Positions 53,349-62,621 are shown, counted from the first letter of the stretch. The stretch: 64,000 nt of DNA from Streptomyces rimosus (GCF_008704655.1 NZ_CP023688.1:2666001-2730000), one strand, 5' to 3'. Numbers and translations: made by a program. The notes: generated by a model from the letters alone, not told the origin.

Positions 53349-53657
53349 TCAGCTACCCGGAAGGTCCAGATCGCTCTTGTTCAGCTCTTCGATGTTCACG
53401 TCCTTGAACGTCAACACCCGGACCTGCTTCACGAAGCGAGCCGGTCGGTACATGTCCCAGACCCAGGCGTCCGCCATCGAGACCTCGAAGAAGACCTCGC
53501 CCTGCACGGAGTGCACCTGCATCTCGTAGTCATTCGTGAGGTAGAAGCGGCGCTCAGTCTCGATCACGTACTTGAACAGCCCGACGACATCGCGGTACTC
53601 CCGGTAGAGCTTCAGCTCCATCTCGGTCTCGTACTTTTCGAGGTCCTCGGCGCTCAT
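53349..53657 (-). CDS. DUF2469 family protein
   Basis: 102 aa, typical length. Entire sequence (MSAEDLEKYETEMELKLYREY, LFKYVIETERRFYLTNDYEM, VFFEVSMADAWVWDMYRPAR, FVKQVRVLTFKDVNIEEL) follows the conserved actinobacterial family of unknown function. Conserved next to yraN/NUDIX/sip genes in streptomycetes. It lies downstream of the NUDIX gene (38 nt), on the same strand. Confidence 0.9.
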   Translation of the reverse strand: MSAEDLEKYETEMELKLYREYRDVVGLFKYVIETERRFYLTNDYEMQVHSVQGEVFFEVSMADAWVWDMYRPARFVKQVRVLTFKDVNIEELNKSDLDLPGS

Positions 53658-53695
53658 CGCAGATCCCCTTCAGCCGTGCGTCCCCCCATTGTGCG

Positions 53696-54343
53696 TCAGA
53701 CGCTCTCGGTAGCCAGCAGCACCGGCGCGCCAGGGGGCCCCTCGTCGAGCAGCCTGCGCAGCAGCTCGGCGAATGTCGTCGGATACACCGTCTCATGCGA
53801 CGCGGAAAGTTCTTCCGAAGTCCACCACCTCAGTCCCGAGACGCTGCGCCGCTCAAGATCTGTCTGCCCCGACATCTCGGTTGCAGTCCAATGCGTACGG
53901 CCCAGGTAGTACCACTCGTCCTGATCCCAGCGCCGCCCGTCGAAAGGGAACGAGCAGTGCCGTTTCCACAGCACCGGGCCCAGCTCCACGTCGGTGATCC
54001 CGGTCTCCTCGGCCAGCTCCCTGCGGGCCGCCTCCTCGCGGGTCTCCGTACCCTCCAGGCCGCCCCCCGGAGTGAACCACCACGTACTGGACGGATCGCC
54101 CGGCTCGTAGCCGTGCAGCAGTAGGACCCGGTTGTCCGGGTCGAGCAACACCACGCGTGAGACCTGCCGTACCTCCGTCGGCAGGGGACCCGTGCCCGAG
54201 CATCCCCCGTTCGCCCCAGCTCCCTCGGCAGGGACCTCTGCCGAGGCAATACCCCCACCAGCGGCTACTTCCCCATCTGGCACACTCTCGCCCCCTGCGC
54301 CCCGCTCCGACACCCCGCTCGCCTCTTCCGTCACCTCAGCCAC
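53696..54343 (-). CDS. NUDIX hydrolase
   Basis: 215 aa. Nudix box PGGGLEGTETREEAARRELAEETGI (GX5EX7REUXEEXGU) near residue 95-115, intact. The N-terminal 50 residues are a Gly/Ala-rich extension, so the start (GTG 54343, overlapping the sipZ stop by 8 nt) might be internal; it is consistent with coupling to sipZ. Substrate unknown. Fourth-to-last gene of the sipWXYZ-nudix arrangement known from S. lividans. Confidence 0.9.
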   Translation of the reverse strand: MAEVTEEASGVSERGAGGESVPDGEVAAGGGIASAEVPAEGAGANGGCSGTGPLPTEVRQVSRVVLLDPDNRVLLLHGYEPGDPSSTWWFTPGGGLEGTETREEAARRELAEETGITDVELGPVLWKRHCSFPFDGRRWDQDEWYYLGRTHWTATEMSGQTDLERRSVSGLRWWTSEELSASHETVYPTTFAELLRRLLDEGPPGAPVLLATESV

Positions 54344-55061
54344 TCCTCCGCCTCCTGCGTCGCGCCACCGGCCCGTACGCCGCGCCGCCCAGGATCATGA
54401 CCGCGCCGAGGATGACCGCGCCGACGATGATCTTTACCGGGCCGGGCTGCGATGTCCCGCCGGGCATCGCCGCGAACCCGGTCGGGCGTTCCACCATGCC
54501 CATGCTGCCGAGCGGCCACGCCCGGGCGTCCACCCGGGCATCCACCGCGGTGCGCGAAACCGTGCCGTGATCGGCGTCCTGGAGGTGTGTACGGGAGTCC
54601 AGCGAGTCGTTGCGGTGGTCGCCGAGCAGGAAGAGCTGGCCCACCGGGACCTTCGAGCTGAAGCCGGTCGGCGAGGCCGGGCCCTTGGCGTGGAGATACG
54701 GTTCTTCGACGGGCTTGCCGTTGATCGTCAGCCGTCCATCCTTACTGCAGCAGGCGACCGTGTCACCGCCGACCCCGACGACCCGCTTGACCATCGGCAG
54801 ATCGCCCCAGACGGAGTCCCGGAAGACCACGACGTCGCCCCGCCGCACCTCCGCGCCGTCCACCTGCTCGGCCAGAACCCGGTCCCCCACCCCGATCGTC
54901 GGTGCCATCGAATCGGTCGGCACCGTGTAGGGGCGGTAGGTCAGCGCTCCCCATACGAAGCCGCCCAGGAACAGCACACAGCCGACGGCCATGACCACTC
55001 CGGACAGCACACTGCCCGTCGTACGGCCGCGGTCGTCGCCCGTCCGCCCTCTGCTGCTCAT
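54336..55061 (-). CDS. sipZ: type I signal peptidase SipZ
   Basis: 241 aa from ATG 55061 with GGAGCTGGG just upstream. One N-terminal and one C-terminal transmembrane segment (VLSGVVMAVGCVLFLGGFVWG; IIVGAVILGAVMILGGAAYG). Catalytic Ser in YTVPTDSMAPTI (box B) and Lys in LPMVKRVVGVGGD (box D), then box E GDHRNDSLDSR. It cleaves Sec and Tat signal peptides at the membrane. Last of the four consecutive sip genes, with a 189-nt gap after sipY containing a hairpin. Confidence 0.93.
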   Translation of the reverse strand: MSSRGRTGDDRGRTTGSVLSGVVMAVGCVLFLGGFVWGALTYRPYTVPTDSMAPTIGVGDRVLAEQVDGAEVRRGDVVVFRDSVWGDLPMVKRVVGVGGDTVACCSKDGRLTINGKPVEEPYLHAKGPASPTGFSSKVPVGQLFLLGDHRNDSLDSRTHLQDADHGTVSRTAVDARVDARAWPLGSMGMVERPTGFAAMPGGTSQPGPVKIIVGAVILGAVMILGGAAYGPVARRRRRRSG

Positions 55062-55164
55062 CCCAGCTCCCGCCCCGCGAGCCCGACCCGCGTCGAAGAT
55101 CTGCGACGGCACCCTACCCGGGGGTACGTTCCCCAGTCAGCAGCATGAGCCGTCCAGACAGCGA

Positions 55165-55198
55165 AACACCGGGTACGCGCGGATGCGTACCCGGTGTT
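55165..55198 (-). terminator. hairpin between sipY and sipZ
   Basis: Perfect 14-bp arms AACACCGGGTACGC and GCGTACCCGGTGTT across a 6-nt loop, followed on the minus strand by TTTCG. It may stop part of the sipWXY transcript and set a lower or separate level for sipZ. Confidence 0.85.
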
Positions 55199-55250
55199 CG
55201 AGTTCAGCCGACTACCGGACCGCGCACCTCGTACGCGCCCGGTCACCCGT

Positions 55251-56237
55251 TCAGTCCGACGTCTGCGCCTCGGCCCGAGCGGCCCGCCTGCGCCGCCGCC
55301 ACAGCACGATCGGCACCGCGCCCACGAATCCCAGCGCCGCCGGGGTCGCCGCCATGGCCTTGTTCAGCGCGGGCTGGTCGAACGTGTCCGGCACCGACAG
55401 CCACGACCAGCGGTTGATCGGCCAGGCGATCGTGAAGGCGCGGCCCACGACCTGCTTGGTCTCGACCGTGCCGTTGCCCTTGAGGTTCGTGTGGTAGCGC
55501 GAGTCGAGGGAATCCTGGCGGTGGTCGCCCATGACCCAGATGCTGCCCTTGGGCACCGTCAACTTGTCGATGTTCTTGTCGCCGCAGGGCGTGTTGCCGG
55601 GGAAGAGGTACGAGTCCTCCTTCAGCGGCGTGCCGTTGACCTTGACCGGGCCGTTGCCGTGGCACTCCACCGTGTCGCCGCCGACCGCGATGACCCGCTT
55701 GATCAGGTCCTTCTCCTCCGCCGACGGCATCAGGCCGATGAAGCTGAGGACCTGCTGCAGCGCGTTGGGCTCGGGGGTGGACACCTCGTTCAGCCAGCCG
55801 CCCGGGTCGTGGAAGACGACGACCTCGCCGCGCTCCGGCTCCGAACCGAACCAGGGGGTGAGCTTGTCCACCAGGACCCGGTCACCGCGCTGCAGGGTGT
55901 CCTGCATCGAGTCCGACGGGATGGAGAACGCCTGCACCAGGAACGTCTTGATGACCAGCGCCAGGACCAGCGCGATTCCGATGAGAATCGGCAGCTCTTT
56001 CCAGAAGGCACGCGGCTTCTTGCCCTTCTTCACGCTGCCGCTCTCCTCCTCGTCCCCCGACTGTTCCTTGTCCATCGAGACTCCCGGACCGGGCGGCTGC
56101 CCGGGGCCCGCCGGCTGTCCGGGTCCCGCCGACCGCGCCGGTCCGCCGGATGCGGCGGCCTGTGAGGACTCACCGCTCCCTGCCGGCTCTTCGGGCTCTT
56201 CGGTTCCGGACCGTGCGCCGACCGCCAAGTCCCCCAC
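55251..56237 (-). CDS. sipY: type I signal peptidase SipY
   Basis: 328 aa. The catalytic Ser is in SIPSDSMQDTL and Lys in DLIKRVIAVGGD, with box E GDHRQDSLDSR; a second transmembrane segment closes the protein (ALGFVGAVPIVLWRR). The start is set at GTG 56237, with AAGGAG 6 nt upstream; a GTG two codons earlier and an ATG at 56075 (with GGGAG upstream) remain possible. Starts at 56237 lie inside sipX, whose coding frame ends at 56170. The N-terminal extension of about 55 residues before the ATG alternative is Pro/Gly/Ser-rich. Confidence 0.92.
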   Translation of the reverse strand: MGDLAVGARSGTEEPEEPAGSGESSQAAASGGPARSAGPGQPAGPGQPPGPGVSMDKEQSGDEEESGSVKKGKKPRAFWKELPILIGIALVLALVIKTFLVQAFSIPSDSMQDTLQRGDRVLVDKLTPWFGSEPERGEVVVFHDPGGWLNEVSTPEPNALQQVLSFIGLMPSAEEKDLIKRVIAVGGDTVECHGNGPVKVNGTPLKEDSYLFPGNTPCGDKNIDKLTVPKGSIWVMGDHRQDSLDSRYHTNLKGNGTVETKQVVGRAFTIAWPINRWSWLSVPDTFDQPALNKAMAATPAALGFVGAVPIVLWRRRRRAARAEAQTSD

Positions 56238-57432
56238 ATCCACTCCTTACTCCACGCCACCGCCCGCCCGATCGTCGGTGCAGGCCCACCACTCCCATAA
56301 CGAGCGGGAGTTCCGCAGGGGTCGGGAGTACGGACAAACTGTCGGAGGACACCCTATGCGGCACGTGCCCCGACGTCGCCCTCGCACCCGGCGCGTCGCG
56401 TACGGTCGCGTAGGTCTCCGGCTCCTCCAGGCGGCGCCAGTGCCCCACCGGCCAGGCGATGACCACCGCCCGGCCCACCACGCTGTCGACCGAGATCGTC
56501 CCACGGTACGGCTCGTCCAGGTGATACCGCGAGTCCGCCGAATTGGAGCGGTGGTCGCCCATCACGAAGATCCGCCCGGCGGGAACCTTGACCTCGAAGG
56601 TGAACTGCGAGGGCGGATTGCCCGGATGTATGTACGGTTCGTCCAGGGGCGTGCCGTTGACCGTGACGCGCCCCTGCTTGTCGCAGCACTTGACCGTGTC
56701 ACCCCCGACGCCCACCACCCGCTTGATCAGATCCTGCTCGTCGGCGGACGGAAGCAGTCCGATGAAGGTCAGGAATTCCTTGATCTGCTTGACCACGACG
56801 GGGTCGTCGGCGGGCTTGACCTGCTCGCCCTTGAGCCAGCCCCCGGGGTCCTTGAAGACGACCACGTCACCGCGCTCGGGCTCGGAGCCGAACCAGGGGG
56901 TCAGCTTGTCGACCAGCACCCGGTCGCCGATCCGGATGGTCTGCTCCATCGAGCCCGAGGGAATCACGAACGCCTGAACGAGAAAGGTCTTGAGCACCAG
57001 CGCGATGGCCAGGGCCACGCCGATGAGGATCGGTATTTCCTTGAGGTAGGAGCGACGCCTGCGGCGTTTGATGCGGCGCGCCTGGCGCCGCCGCTCGGCG
57101 CGCCCTCCTCTGGCGGGCTTGATCGTACGTGTGACGACGCCGGGGTCACCGTCGTTCTCCGCGGTCCCGAGGCCGTACGCTCCGCCGGCGTCACCCCCTG
57201 CGCCTCCGCCTGCATACGCCCCGGCCCCGTGCCCCCCGGTTCCGTACGGCCCGTCCGCGTACCCGTCGTACCTTCCGTTCGGCCCGTCGGCGTACTCGTC
57301 GTACCTCCCGTGCGCTCCAGCCTCGTACGTCCCGTACGAACCCTCCCCGTACGCCCCCTCGGCGCCCACCGCGCCCGCATCCGCCTCCGTAACCCCTCGC
57401 TGCCCGCGTTTGGGCCGCCCCCGGTTACCCAT
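56170..57432 (-). CDS. sipX: type I signal peptidase SipX, with long N- and C-terminal extensions
   Basis: 420 aa. A Tyr/Gly/Ala-rich N-terminus of about 125 residues (repeating YADGPxGRYD) is followed by the basic stretch and first transmembrane segment (LKEIPILIGVALAIALVLKTF). Catalytic Ser in VIPSGSMEQTI, Lys in DLIKRVVGVGGD, box E GDHRSNSADSR. Unlike SipW/Y/Z no second transmembrane segment is clear; the last 80 residues are of unusual composition and overlap the sipY start by up to 68 nt. It starts at ATG 57432, 8 nt inside sipW. Confidence 0.9.
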   Translation of the reverse strand: MGNRGRPKRGQRGVTEADAGAVGAEGAYGEGSYGTYEAGAHGRYDEYADGPNGRYDGYADGPYGTGGHGAGAYAGGGAGGDAGGAYGLGTAENDGDPGVVTRTIKPARGGRAERRRQARRIKRRRRRSYLKEIPILIGVALAIALVLKTFLVQAFVIPSGSMEQTIRIGDRVLVDKLTPWFGSEPERGDVVVFKDPGGWLKGEQVKPADDPVVVKQIKEFLTFIGLLPSADEQDLIKRVVGVGGDTVKCCDKQGRVTVNGTPLDEPYIHPGNPPSQFTFEVKVPAGRIFVMGDHRSNSADSRYHLDEPYRGTISVDSVVGRAVVIAWPVGHWRRLEEPETYATVRDAPGARATSGHVPHRVSSDSLSVLPTPAELPLVMGVVGLHRRSGGRWRGVRSGCGGLGGRRTVRNRRARRAGRER

Positions 57433-58327
57433 GGCTGCCTGCCGGGCCCGGTATGCCGTCGAAGGCAGGCGGGCGGTGCAGGGTCGTCCAGTGGCCCACC
57501 GGCCAGGCGATCCAGTCGGCGCGGCCGATCACCTTGCCGACCGGAACGGTGCCCCCGCCCGGTTCGCCGAGGTGGTCCCGTGAGTCACGTGATCTGCCGC
57601 GATGGTCTCCCATGACCCACAGTTTCCCCTCCGGCACCACGATGTCGAACGCGTCGGAGGACGGCGCGTCCCCCGGATAGAGATAGCCCTCGGCCACCGG
57701 CTCGCCGTTCACCTTGATCCGCCCGCGTTTGTCGCAGCAGGTCACCCGGTCCCCGCCGACGCCGATGACGCGCTTGATGTAGTCGGTGGCCGGGGGCTCG
57801 GCCAGGCCCAGCGCCGCGCCCGCTCCTCTGATCAGCCCGGTGACCGGGTTCTCCGACGGTTCGTCCCGCAGGAACGAACCGGTGCCGTCGAAGACGATCA
57901 CGTCGCCCCGGCGCGGCTCGCCGCCGAAGCGGTACGCCAGCTTGTTCACCAGCACCCGGTCGCCGATCCGCAGAGTGTTCTCCATGGACGAGCTGGGGAT
58001 CAGGAAGGGCTGTACGACGAAGGCGCTGAGCAGCAGTACGAACGTCACGCAGACCGCCAGCAACAGGACGGGCCGGTGCCACAGAGCCACCAGGACCGCC
58101 GCCGGCCGGGATGCGAGCCGCCGGAGGCGGGGCGCCCGGCGGCGCGCGGCCTCTTCCTGGGCAGCCGCGTCCTGGGCCGGCTGCTCCTCAGAGGCGGGCC
58201 GTTCTGCCTCGGCCTCCTTTTCGGAGGAGGGGCGTGCGGAAAAACACGCGGAGCGCGACCCCTGCTCCGGCCCCTGCGCGGGGGCCGGAGAGCGGTCGCG
58301 CTCCGAAAGCTGTGCGTCGGTGTCCAT
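57425..58327 (-). CDS. sipW: type I signal peptidase SipW
   Basis: 300 aa. First gene of the sip block. A charged N-terminus of about 75 residues precedes the transmembrane segment VLLLAVCVTFVLLLSAFVV. Catalytic Ser in FLIPSSSMENTL, Lys in DYIKRVIGVGGD, box E GDHRGRSRDSR. ATG 58327, 45 nt downstream of rplS. The order rplS-sipW-X-Y-Z-NUDIX matches S. lividans as I remember it. Confidence 0.94.
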   Translation of the reverse strand: MDTDAQLSERDRSPAPAQGPEQGSRSACFSARPSSEKEAEAERPASEEQPAQDAAAQEEAARRRAPRLRRLASRPAAVLVALWHRPVLLLAVCVTFVLLLSAFVVQPFLIPSSSMENTLRIGDRVLVNKLAYRFGGEPRRGDVIVFDGTGSFLRDEPSENPVTGLIRGAGAALGLAEPPATDYIKRVIGVGGDRVTCCDKRGRIKVNGEPVAEGYLYPGDAPSSDAFDIVVPEGKLWVMGDHRGRSRDSRDHLGEPGGGTVPVGKVIGRADWIAWPVGHWTTLHRPPAFDGIPGPAGSHG

Positions 58328-58372
58328 CGGACCCTGAGCCTATCCGGCCGGTCCAGGACGCCGGACGTCTGT

Positions 58373-58720
58373 TCAGCTGTCGCGCTTCTCCTTGATCTTC
58401 GCGGCCTTGCCGCGCAGCTCACGGAGGTAGTACAGCTTGGCGCGACGCACGTCACCGCGGGTCACCAGCTCGATCTTCTCGACGATCGGGGTGTGCACGG
58501 GGAAGGTGCGCTCGACGCCGACGGAGAAGCTGACCTTGCGGACCGTGAAGGTCTCGCGCACGCCGGCGCCCTGGCGGCGGATGACAACGCCCTTGAACTG
58601 CTGCACACGGGAGCGGTTGCCCTCGATGACGCGCACGTGGACGTTGACGGTGTCACCCGGGCGGAAGGCCGGGATGTCGCTGCGCAGCGACGCGGAGTCG
58701 ACGGAGTCGAGGAGGTTCAT
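58373..58720 (-). CDS. rplS: 50S ribosomal protein L19 (bL19)
   Basis: 115 aa, family length. [23 protein letters not shown], then [16 protein letters not shown] and [39 protein letters not shown] identify bL19. ATG 58720. Its leader (58738..58824) has complementary hairpins that may regulate it. It sits between trmD and sipW. Confidence 0.97.
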   Translation of the reverse strand: MNLLDSVDSASLRSDIPAFRPGDTVNVHVRVIEGNRSRVQQFKGVVIRRQGAGVRETFTVRKVSFSVGVERTFPVHTPIVEKIELVTRGDVRRAKLYYLRELRGKAAKIKEKRDS

Positions 58721-58737
58721 GACCCACTGCTTTCTTC

Positions 58738-58824
58738 GTTGATGCCACAGGTCATCAACGGAACCGGAAATGACGATGAGGTTGCCGTTCCGCCGGGCGG
58801 GCGTCGTTCCCCCTGTGGCAGGGG
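58738..58824 (-). promoter_or_regulatory. structured rplS leader with complementary hairpin loops
   Basis: On the transcript the first element is CCCCTG-CCA-CAGGGG (58824..58810 region). The second, nearer the start, is a 7-bp stem GTTGATG and CATCAAC around the loop ACCTGTGG (58738..58759). The loop CCTGTGG(CA) is complementary over 9 nt to TGCCACAGG of the first element, so the two can form a kissing or mutually exclusive structure. Ribosomal protein leaders bind their own protein; this is a candidate L19 autoregulatory site. Confidence 0.5.
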
Positions 58825-58851
58825 CGCGCGCCGGACGCACACAGCAGCGGC

Positions 58852-59661
58852 CTATTCTTCCACGGCGTCGTGCGTACGCCCAAATCGACCGTCCGTTCCC
58901 TCGGCCCAGCCCAGGATCGAGAGGGTTTCGCGGTCCTTCTTGTCGAAGGCGGCCGGGTCGGCGCGCTCGATGAGGTCGGGGCGGTTGCGGTCGGTACGGC
59001 GGAACGCCTCGTCGCGGCGCCAGCGGGCGATCTTGCCGTGGTGGCCGCTGAGCAGCACCTCGGGGATGCCGCGGCCGCGCCACTCGGGCGGCTTCGTGTA
59101 AACCGGCCCCTCCAGGAGGTCCGCCATCGCGCCGGGTGCGAAGGAGTCGTCCTGGTGGGAGGCCGAATTGCCCAGCACGCCGGGCAGCAGCCGGGCGATG
59201 GCCTCGACCATGACCAGCACCGGGGCCTCGCCGCCCGCGAGGACGTAGTCGCCGATGGAGACCTCGCGGACGTCGACGCGGTCGCCGTACTCCTCGATGA
59301 CGCGGCGGTCGATGCCCTCGTAGCGCGCCGGGGTGAAGACCAGCCAGGGCTTCTCGGAGAGCTCGACGGCGAGCTGCTGGGTGAAGGGCCGGCCGCTCGG
59401 CGTGGGGACGACGATGACCGGCTCGCCCTCTTGGGAGTCGATGACCGAGTCCAGCGCCTCGCCCCACGGCTCGGGCTTCATGACCATGCCGGGGCCGCCG
59501 CCGTACGGGGTGTCGTCGACGGTGTTGTGCTTGTCGTGGGCCCAGTCCCGCAGGTCGTGGATGCGCACGTCCAGCTGGCCGCGGGCGCGTGCCTTGCCGA
59601 CCAGGGAGACGTTGAGCGGTTCCAGGTACTCCGGGAAGATCGTGATGATGTCGAGCCGCAT
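58852..59661 (-). CDS. trmD: tRNA (guanine37-N1)-methyltransferase
   Basis: 269 aa. SPOUT methyltransferase with [35 protein letters not shown] and the trefoil knot pattern. It methylates G37 of tRNAs to prevent frameshifting. ATG 59661 shares its A with the rimM stop (TGATG), so rimM and trmD are coupled. The C-terminal end [10 protein letters not shown] lies 130 nt upstream of rplS. Confidence 0.97.
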   Translation of the reverse strand: MRLDIITIFPEYLEPLNVSLVGKARARGQLDVRIHDLRDWAHDKHNTVDDTPYGGGPGMVMKPEPWGEALDSVIDSQEGEPVIVVPTPSGRPFTQQLAVELSEKPWLVFTPARYEGIDRRVIEEYGDRVDVREVSIGDYVLAGGEAPVLVMVEAIARLLPGVLGNSASHQDDSFAPGAMADLLEGPVYTKPPEWRGRGIPEVLLSGHHGKIARWRRDEAFRRTDRNRPDLIERADPAAFDKKDRETLSILGWAEGTDGRFGRTHDAVEE

Positions 59662-60215
59662 CACACGTCCTCGCCCGCGTCACGGGCCGAGGCCACCTCG
59701 GCCTGGCGGTCGTCGAGCAGGCCGACCGGCGGGTCGACGACCGCCTTCTGCTCCGCCAGGTCGATCTCCGGCACGATCTCCGAGACGAACGGGATCATGA
59801 TCTCGCCGCCGTCCGGGCGGCGGACGATCAGCAGGTCCTGATAGGGCAGGTGGGAGATCTCGGCGATGCGCCCGACGGGTGTGCCGTCGGTGGTGACCAC
59901 GTCGAGGTCGATGAGCTGGTGGTCGTAGAACTCTTCGGGGTCCTCGGGGACCTCTTCGGGGTCGACCTCCGCGATCAGCAGCGTGTTGCGCAGCGCCTCG
60001 GCGCCCGTACGGTCGTGGACGCCCTCGAAGCGCAGCAGCAGGCGCCCGCTGTGCACCCGGCCGGTCTCGATGGTGAGCGGGCCGGTGGTGGGCGGGTCCG
60101 TGGCGAGTACGGCGCCGGGCGCGAGCCGCAGTTCCGGCTCGTCGGTCCGCACCTCGACGGTGACCTCGCCCTTGATGCCGTGGGCGCGGCCGATCCGCGC
60201 GACTACCAGCTGCAC
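59661..60215 (-). CDS. rimM: 16S rRNA processing protein RimM
   Basis: 184 aa from GTG 60215. N-terminal RimM domain ([20 protein letters not shown]) and C-terminal PRC barrel ([29 protein letters not shown]). It is a 30S maturation factor that binds S19. Typical rpsP-(KH)-rimM-trmD-rplS order. Confidence 0.96.
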   Translation of the reverse strand: MQLVVARIGRAHGIKGEVTVEVRTDEPELRLAPGAVLATDPPTTGPLTIETGRVHSGRLLLRFEGVHDRTGAEALRNTLLIAEVDPEEVPEDPEEFYDHQLIDLDVVTTDGTPVGRIAEISHLPYQDLLIVRRPDGGEIMIPFVSEIVPEIDLAEQKAVVDPPVGLLDDRQAEVASARDAGEDV

Positions 60216-60328
60216 AGTGGCCCCTCTTCGCGGCGGCCGCCGCCGCTGGTGCGGTGGCGGTGCTCGCCGTCGTGGTTCATCGATCGGTGATTTCGGTCAT
60301 ACAGGCATCGTCGCAGATGCCTATGACA

Positions 60329-60364
60329 ACGGGCCGGGGTGAGCCGTAGCCCTCCCCGGCCCGT
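60329..60364 (-). terminator. hairpin between the KH protein gene and rimM
   Basis: Arms ACGGGCCGGGG and CCCCGGCCCGT (11 bp) with a 14-nt loop; a second small stem AGGCATC-GATGCCT follows at 60303..60322. It could partially terminate the rpsP-KH transcript or protect its 3' end. Confidence 0.65.
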
Positions 60365-60402
60365 GCCGGTACTGCCTGATCCGGGGCCTGCCCCGGTTCT
60401 GC

Positions 60403-60642
60403 TCAGCGGACCTGGTCCACGTCGACGAGGTCGACCCGGATGCCACGCCCGCCGATGGCGCCTACGACCGTCCGCAGGGCACGCGCGGTGCGGCCGTTGC
60501 GGCCGATCACCTTGCCGAGGTCGTCGGGGTGGACCCGGACCTCCAGCACGCGCCCGCGGCGCAGGGTGCGCGAGGCGACCTGCACGTCGTCGGGGTTGTC
60601 GACGATGCCCTTTACGAGGTGCTCGAGGGCCTCCTCGAGCAT
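60403..60642 (-). CDS. KH-domain RNA-binding protein (KhpA/YlqC-like)
   Basis: 79 aa. A single KH fold with VHPDDLGKVIGRNGRTARALRTVV, containing the GxxG loop (IGRNGRT). It is conserved between rpsP and rimM in many Gram-positive bacteria, and is thought to bind structured RNA with a partner protein. It follows rpsP by 2 nt. Confidence 0.94.
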   Translation of the reverse strand: MLEEALEHLVKGIVDNPDDVQVASRTLRRGRVLEVRVHPDDLGKVIGRNGRTARALRTVVGAIGGRGIRVDLVDVDQVR

Positions 60643-60644
60643 GA

Positions 60645-61085
60645 TCAGGACTCGGTCGACTCGGAGGTGGACTCGGCCTCGGCCTCGTCCGCCTTCTTGT
60701 CAGCCTTCTTCGCCTTCGGGGTGATCGCCTCACCCTTCGGCTCGTCGCCGGCGTCCTTGGCCAGGGCCTCGAACAGGGCGCTCTTGTCAGCCTTCGGCTC
60801 CGCGACCTTCATCGGCGCCGGGGCCGGCAGGCCCTTGAACTTCTGCCAGTCGCCGGTGACCTTGAGGATGGCCAGAACGGGCTCGGTCGGCTGCGCGCCG
60901 ACACCCAGCCAGTACTGGACACGCTCGGAGTCGACCTCGATGCGCGAGGGGTTCTGCACCGGGTGGTACAGACCGATCTCCTCGATGGCCCGGCCGTCAC
61001 GGCGGGTACGGGAGTCGGCGATGATGATGCGGTAGTGAGGCGCGCGGATCTTGCCCAGACGCTTCAGCTTGATCTTGACTGCCAC
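60645..61085 (-). CDS. rpsP: 30S ribosomal protein S16 (bS16)
   Basis: 146 aa from GTG 61085. Core [20 protein letters not shown] and [18 protein letters not shown] identifies S16. After about residue 80 there is an Ala/Lys/Glu-rich tail typical of actinobacteria. GGAG lies 11 nt before the start. Confidence 0.96.
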   Translation of the reverse strand: MAVKIKLKRLGKIRAPHYRIIIADSRTRRDGRAIEEIGLYHPVQNPSRIEVDSERVQYWLGVGAQPTEPVLAILKVTGDWQKFKGLPAPAPMKVAEPKADKSALFEALAKDAGDEPKGEAITPKAKKADKKADEAEAESTSESTES

Positions 61086-61241
61086 GGGAGTGGTGTCTCC
61101 TGGTCTTGACGTGGTTGGGCACAACGGGATGCCACGTGGGGTTGCGGTACTCGGAGTGCCCGATGGACGCGCCAGCCGGAGGAGAGAGGGGTCCTGTGCG
61201 ACTGTCGAGTACAGCTAGCCATTGTGCCACACCACTCCAGG

Positions 61242-61832
61242 TCAGCCGACCGCGGCCACCTCGGGAATCCGGAACGGCTTGCCGCAGCCGCCGCAGACGA
61301 TGGGCGCCTGCGCCAGCACGGACGGGACGACCCGGACATTCCTGCCGCAATCACAGACAGCCTTGACGCGGACCCCGCCACCGGACGAGCCGTGCCGCGC
61401 GGCCGGCCCCCGGAAGCTGCGGGCGCTGTCGGCCGTGGTCGCGGCGGAGTGCGCCTTGAGGGCTCTGGCGAGCCGCTCGATGGTGGGACGGTAGCGCCTC
61501 CGGGCCTCGGGGTTGAGCGTGACCAGCGAGAAGCCGCTGCTCGGGTGCGGCTCGTCCACGTGGTCGAGGCCCAACTCCTCGGCGATCGCGAGGAATCGAC
61601 GGTTGTGGTAGCGGCCTGCGCGTGAGGTGTCGCGGACGCCGCGGGCGGCGGCGATGCCGTGGACTGCCTCATGCAGCAGCCGTTCGAAGGAGAGCTCGGC
61701 GCCACAGGCGGACGACGACTCCCCGATCAAGGACTCGGGCGCGGCCAGATCCGGCAGCTCGGGGTGGTGCCGTTGAATGTCGGCCCACGCGAGCGCCAGC
61801 TCGGCGGCGAGAACAGGCGGTGTCGTGCTCAC
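61242..61832 (-). CDS. SprT-like zinc protein
   Basis: 196 aa from GTG 61832. HEAVHG (His54, Glu55, His58) is the HExxH metal motif of SprT-like domains, with YHNRRFLAIAEELGL as the following helix. The C-terminus is a zinc ribbon with CDCG and CGGC pairs. SprT-like proteins are metalloproteases or DNA-protein crosslink-related factors; the actinobacterial group is not characterised to my knowledge. It lies 156 nt upstream of rpsP on the same strand. Confidence 0.8.
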   Translation of the reverse strand: MSTTPPVLAAELALAWADIQRHHPELPDLAAPESLIGESSSACGAELSFERLLHEAVHGIAAARGVRDTSRAGRYHNRRFLAIAEELGLDHVDEPHPSSGFSLVTLNPEARRRYRPTIERLARALKAHSAATTADSARSFRGPAARHGSSGGGVRVKAVCDCGRNVRVVPSVLAQAPIVCGGCGKPFRIPEVAAVG

Positions 61833-61856
61833 GTCGTGACAACGAGCCGGGCCCAT

Positions 61857-62621
61857 CCAGTGTTCCGATTACGGGGCATCTCAAATAATTTGCACGTACC
61901 GGTCAGTTTCTGGTCATGGGTTTCGAGGACGGCGTGTGCGCAGAACTGCGGAGAAGGCGCGCGTCGGGTGGCAAGCCGGGGCGTACCCGCGCGTACGCCC
62001 CGGCGCGTAAGAGATGTGTACGCGCCGGGGCATCCGTGGCCCATGGGTCGCGGCGTGGCACCGGTGGAGCCCGGTGGGACTCGGCGGCGTGCGCGACGAT
62101 CGCGATGCTATCGGGAGGCGCGTTCGCGCCCGGCACCGCCCCGCCGTCTGTTTGCAGACACGGTACGGCTGTCGTACACCCGGCGGGTGCGCTCCGCGGG
62201 CGGGTCCTGCCGGAGCGCGCACCCGGTCCGACCGCCGCCCCGGTGAGCCTCTCCGCGGGCACCGGACCCGGGGTACGCGCCGCCGTCTCCGCTCACGACC
62301 CTGCCGGGACGCCCGCCACCGCAGTACGCCGACGGCCCGAAACGCCTGTTGTCCGCGGGAAATACCGTCCGCCTGAGATGTGAGCTCGGGTGCCTTCGCT
62401 CTGACGCACGTGGTACGGGCGCGACAGTTTGCATCGCCGTCCCGAAAAGCACCCCGGCGCACTGAGGGGCGCGCGGGAGACAACCCCGGCGCACCCCTGG
62501 ACTCTGGCACGGATGGGGAGTTGTCTGGAATGCGGGGGCGCACGACGCGAACACAGGGGCGGGGCACGGGGGCGATCGATCACTGACAGCTTCGGGTTCT
62601 CGGCGGATTGGGGCGCTTTCG
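61857..62621. other. gene-free divergent region with a strong hairpin at 61997..62031
   Basis: 765 bp between the SprT-like gene and the methyltransferase gene (divergent). GCCCCGGCGCGTA (61997..62009) and TACGCGCCGGGGC (62019..62031) make a perfect 13-bp stem with a 9-nt AG-rich loop. Open frames here lack normal bias. The AT-richer 61860-61910 part is a likely promoter. The hairpin does not follow a gene, so it may belong to an unrecognised small RNA or leader. Confidence 0.5.
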
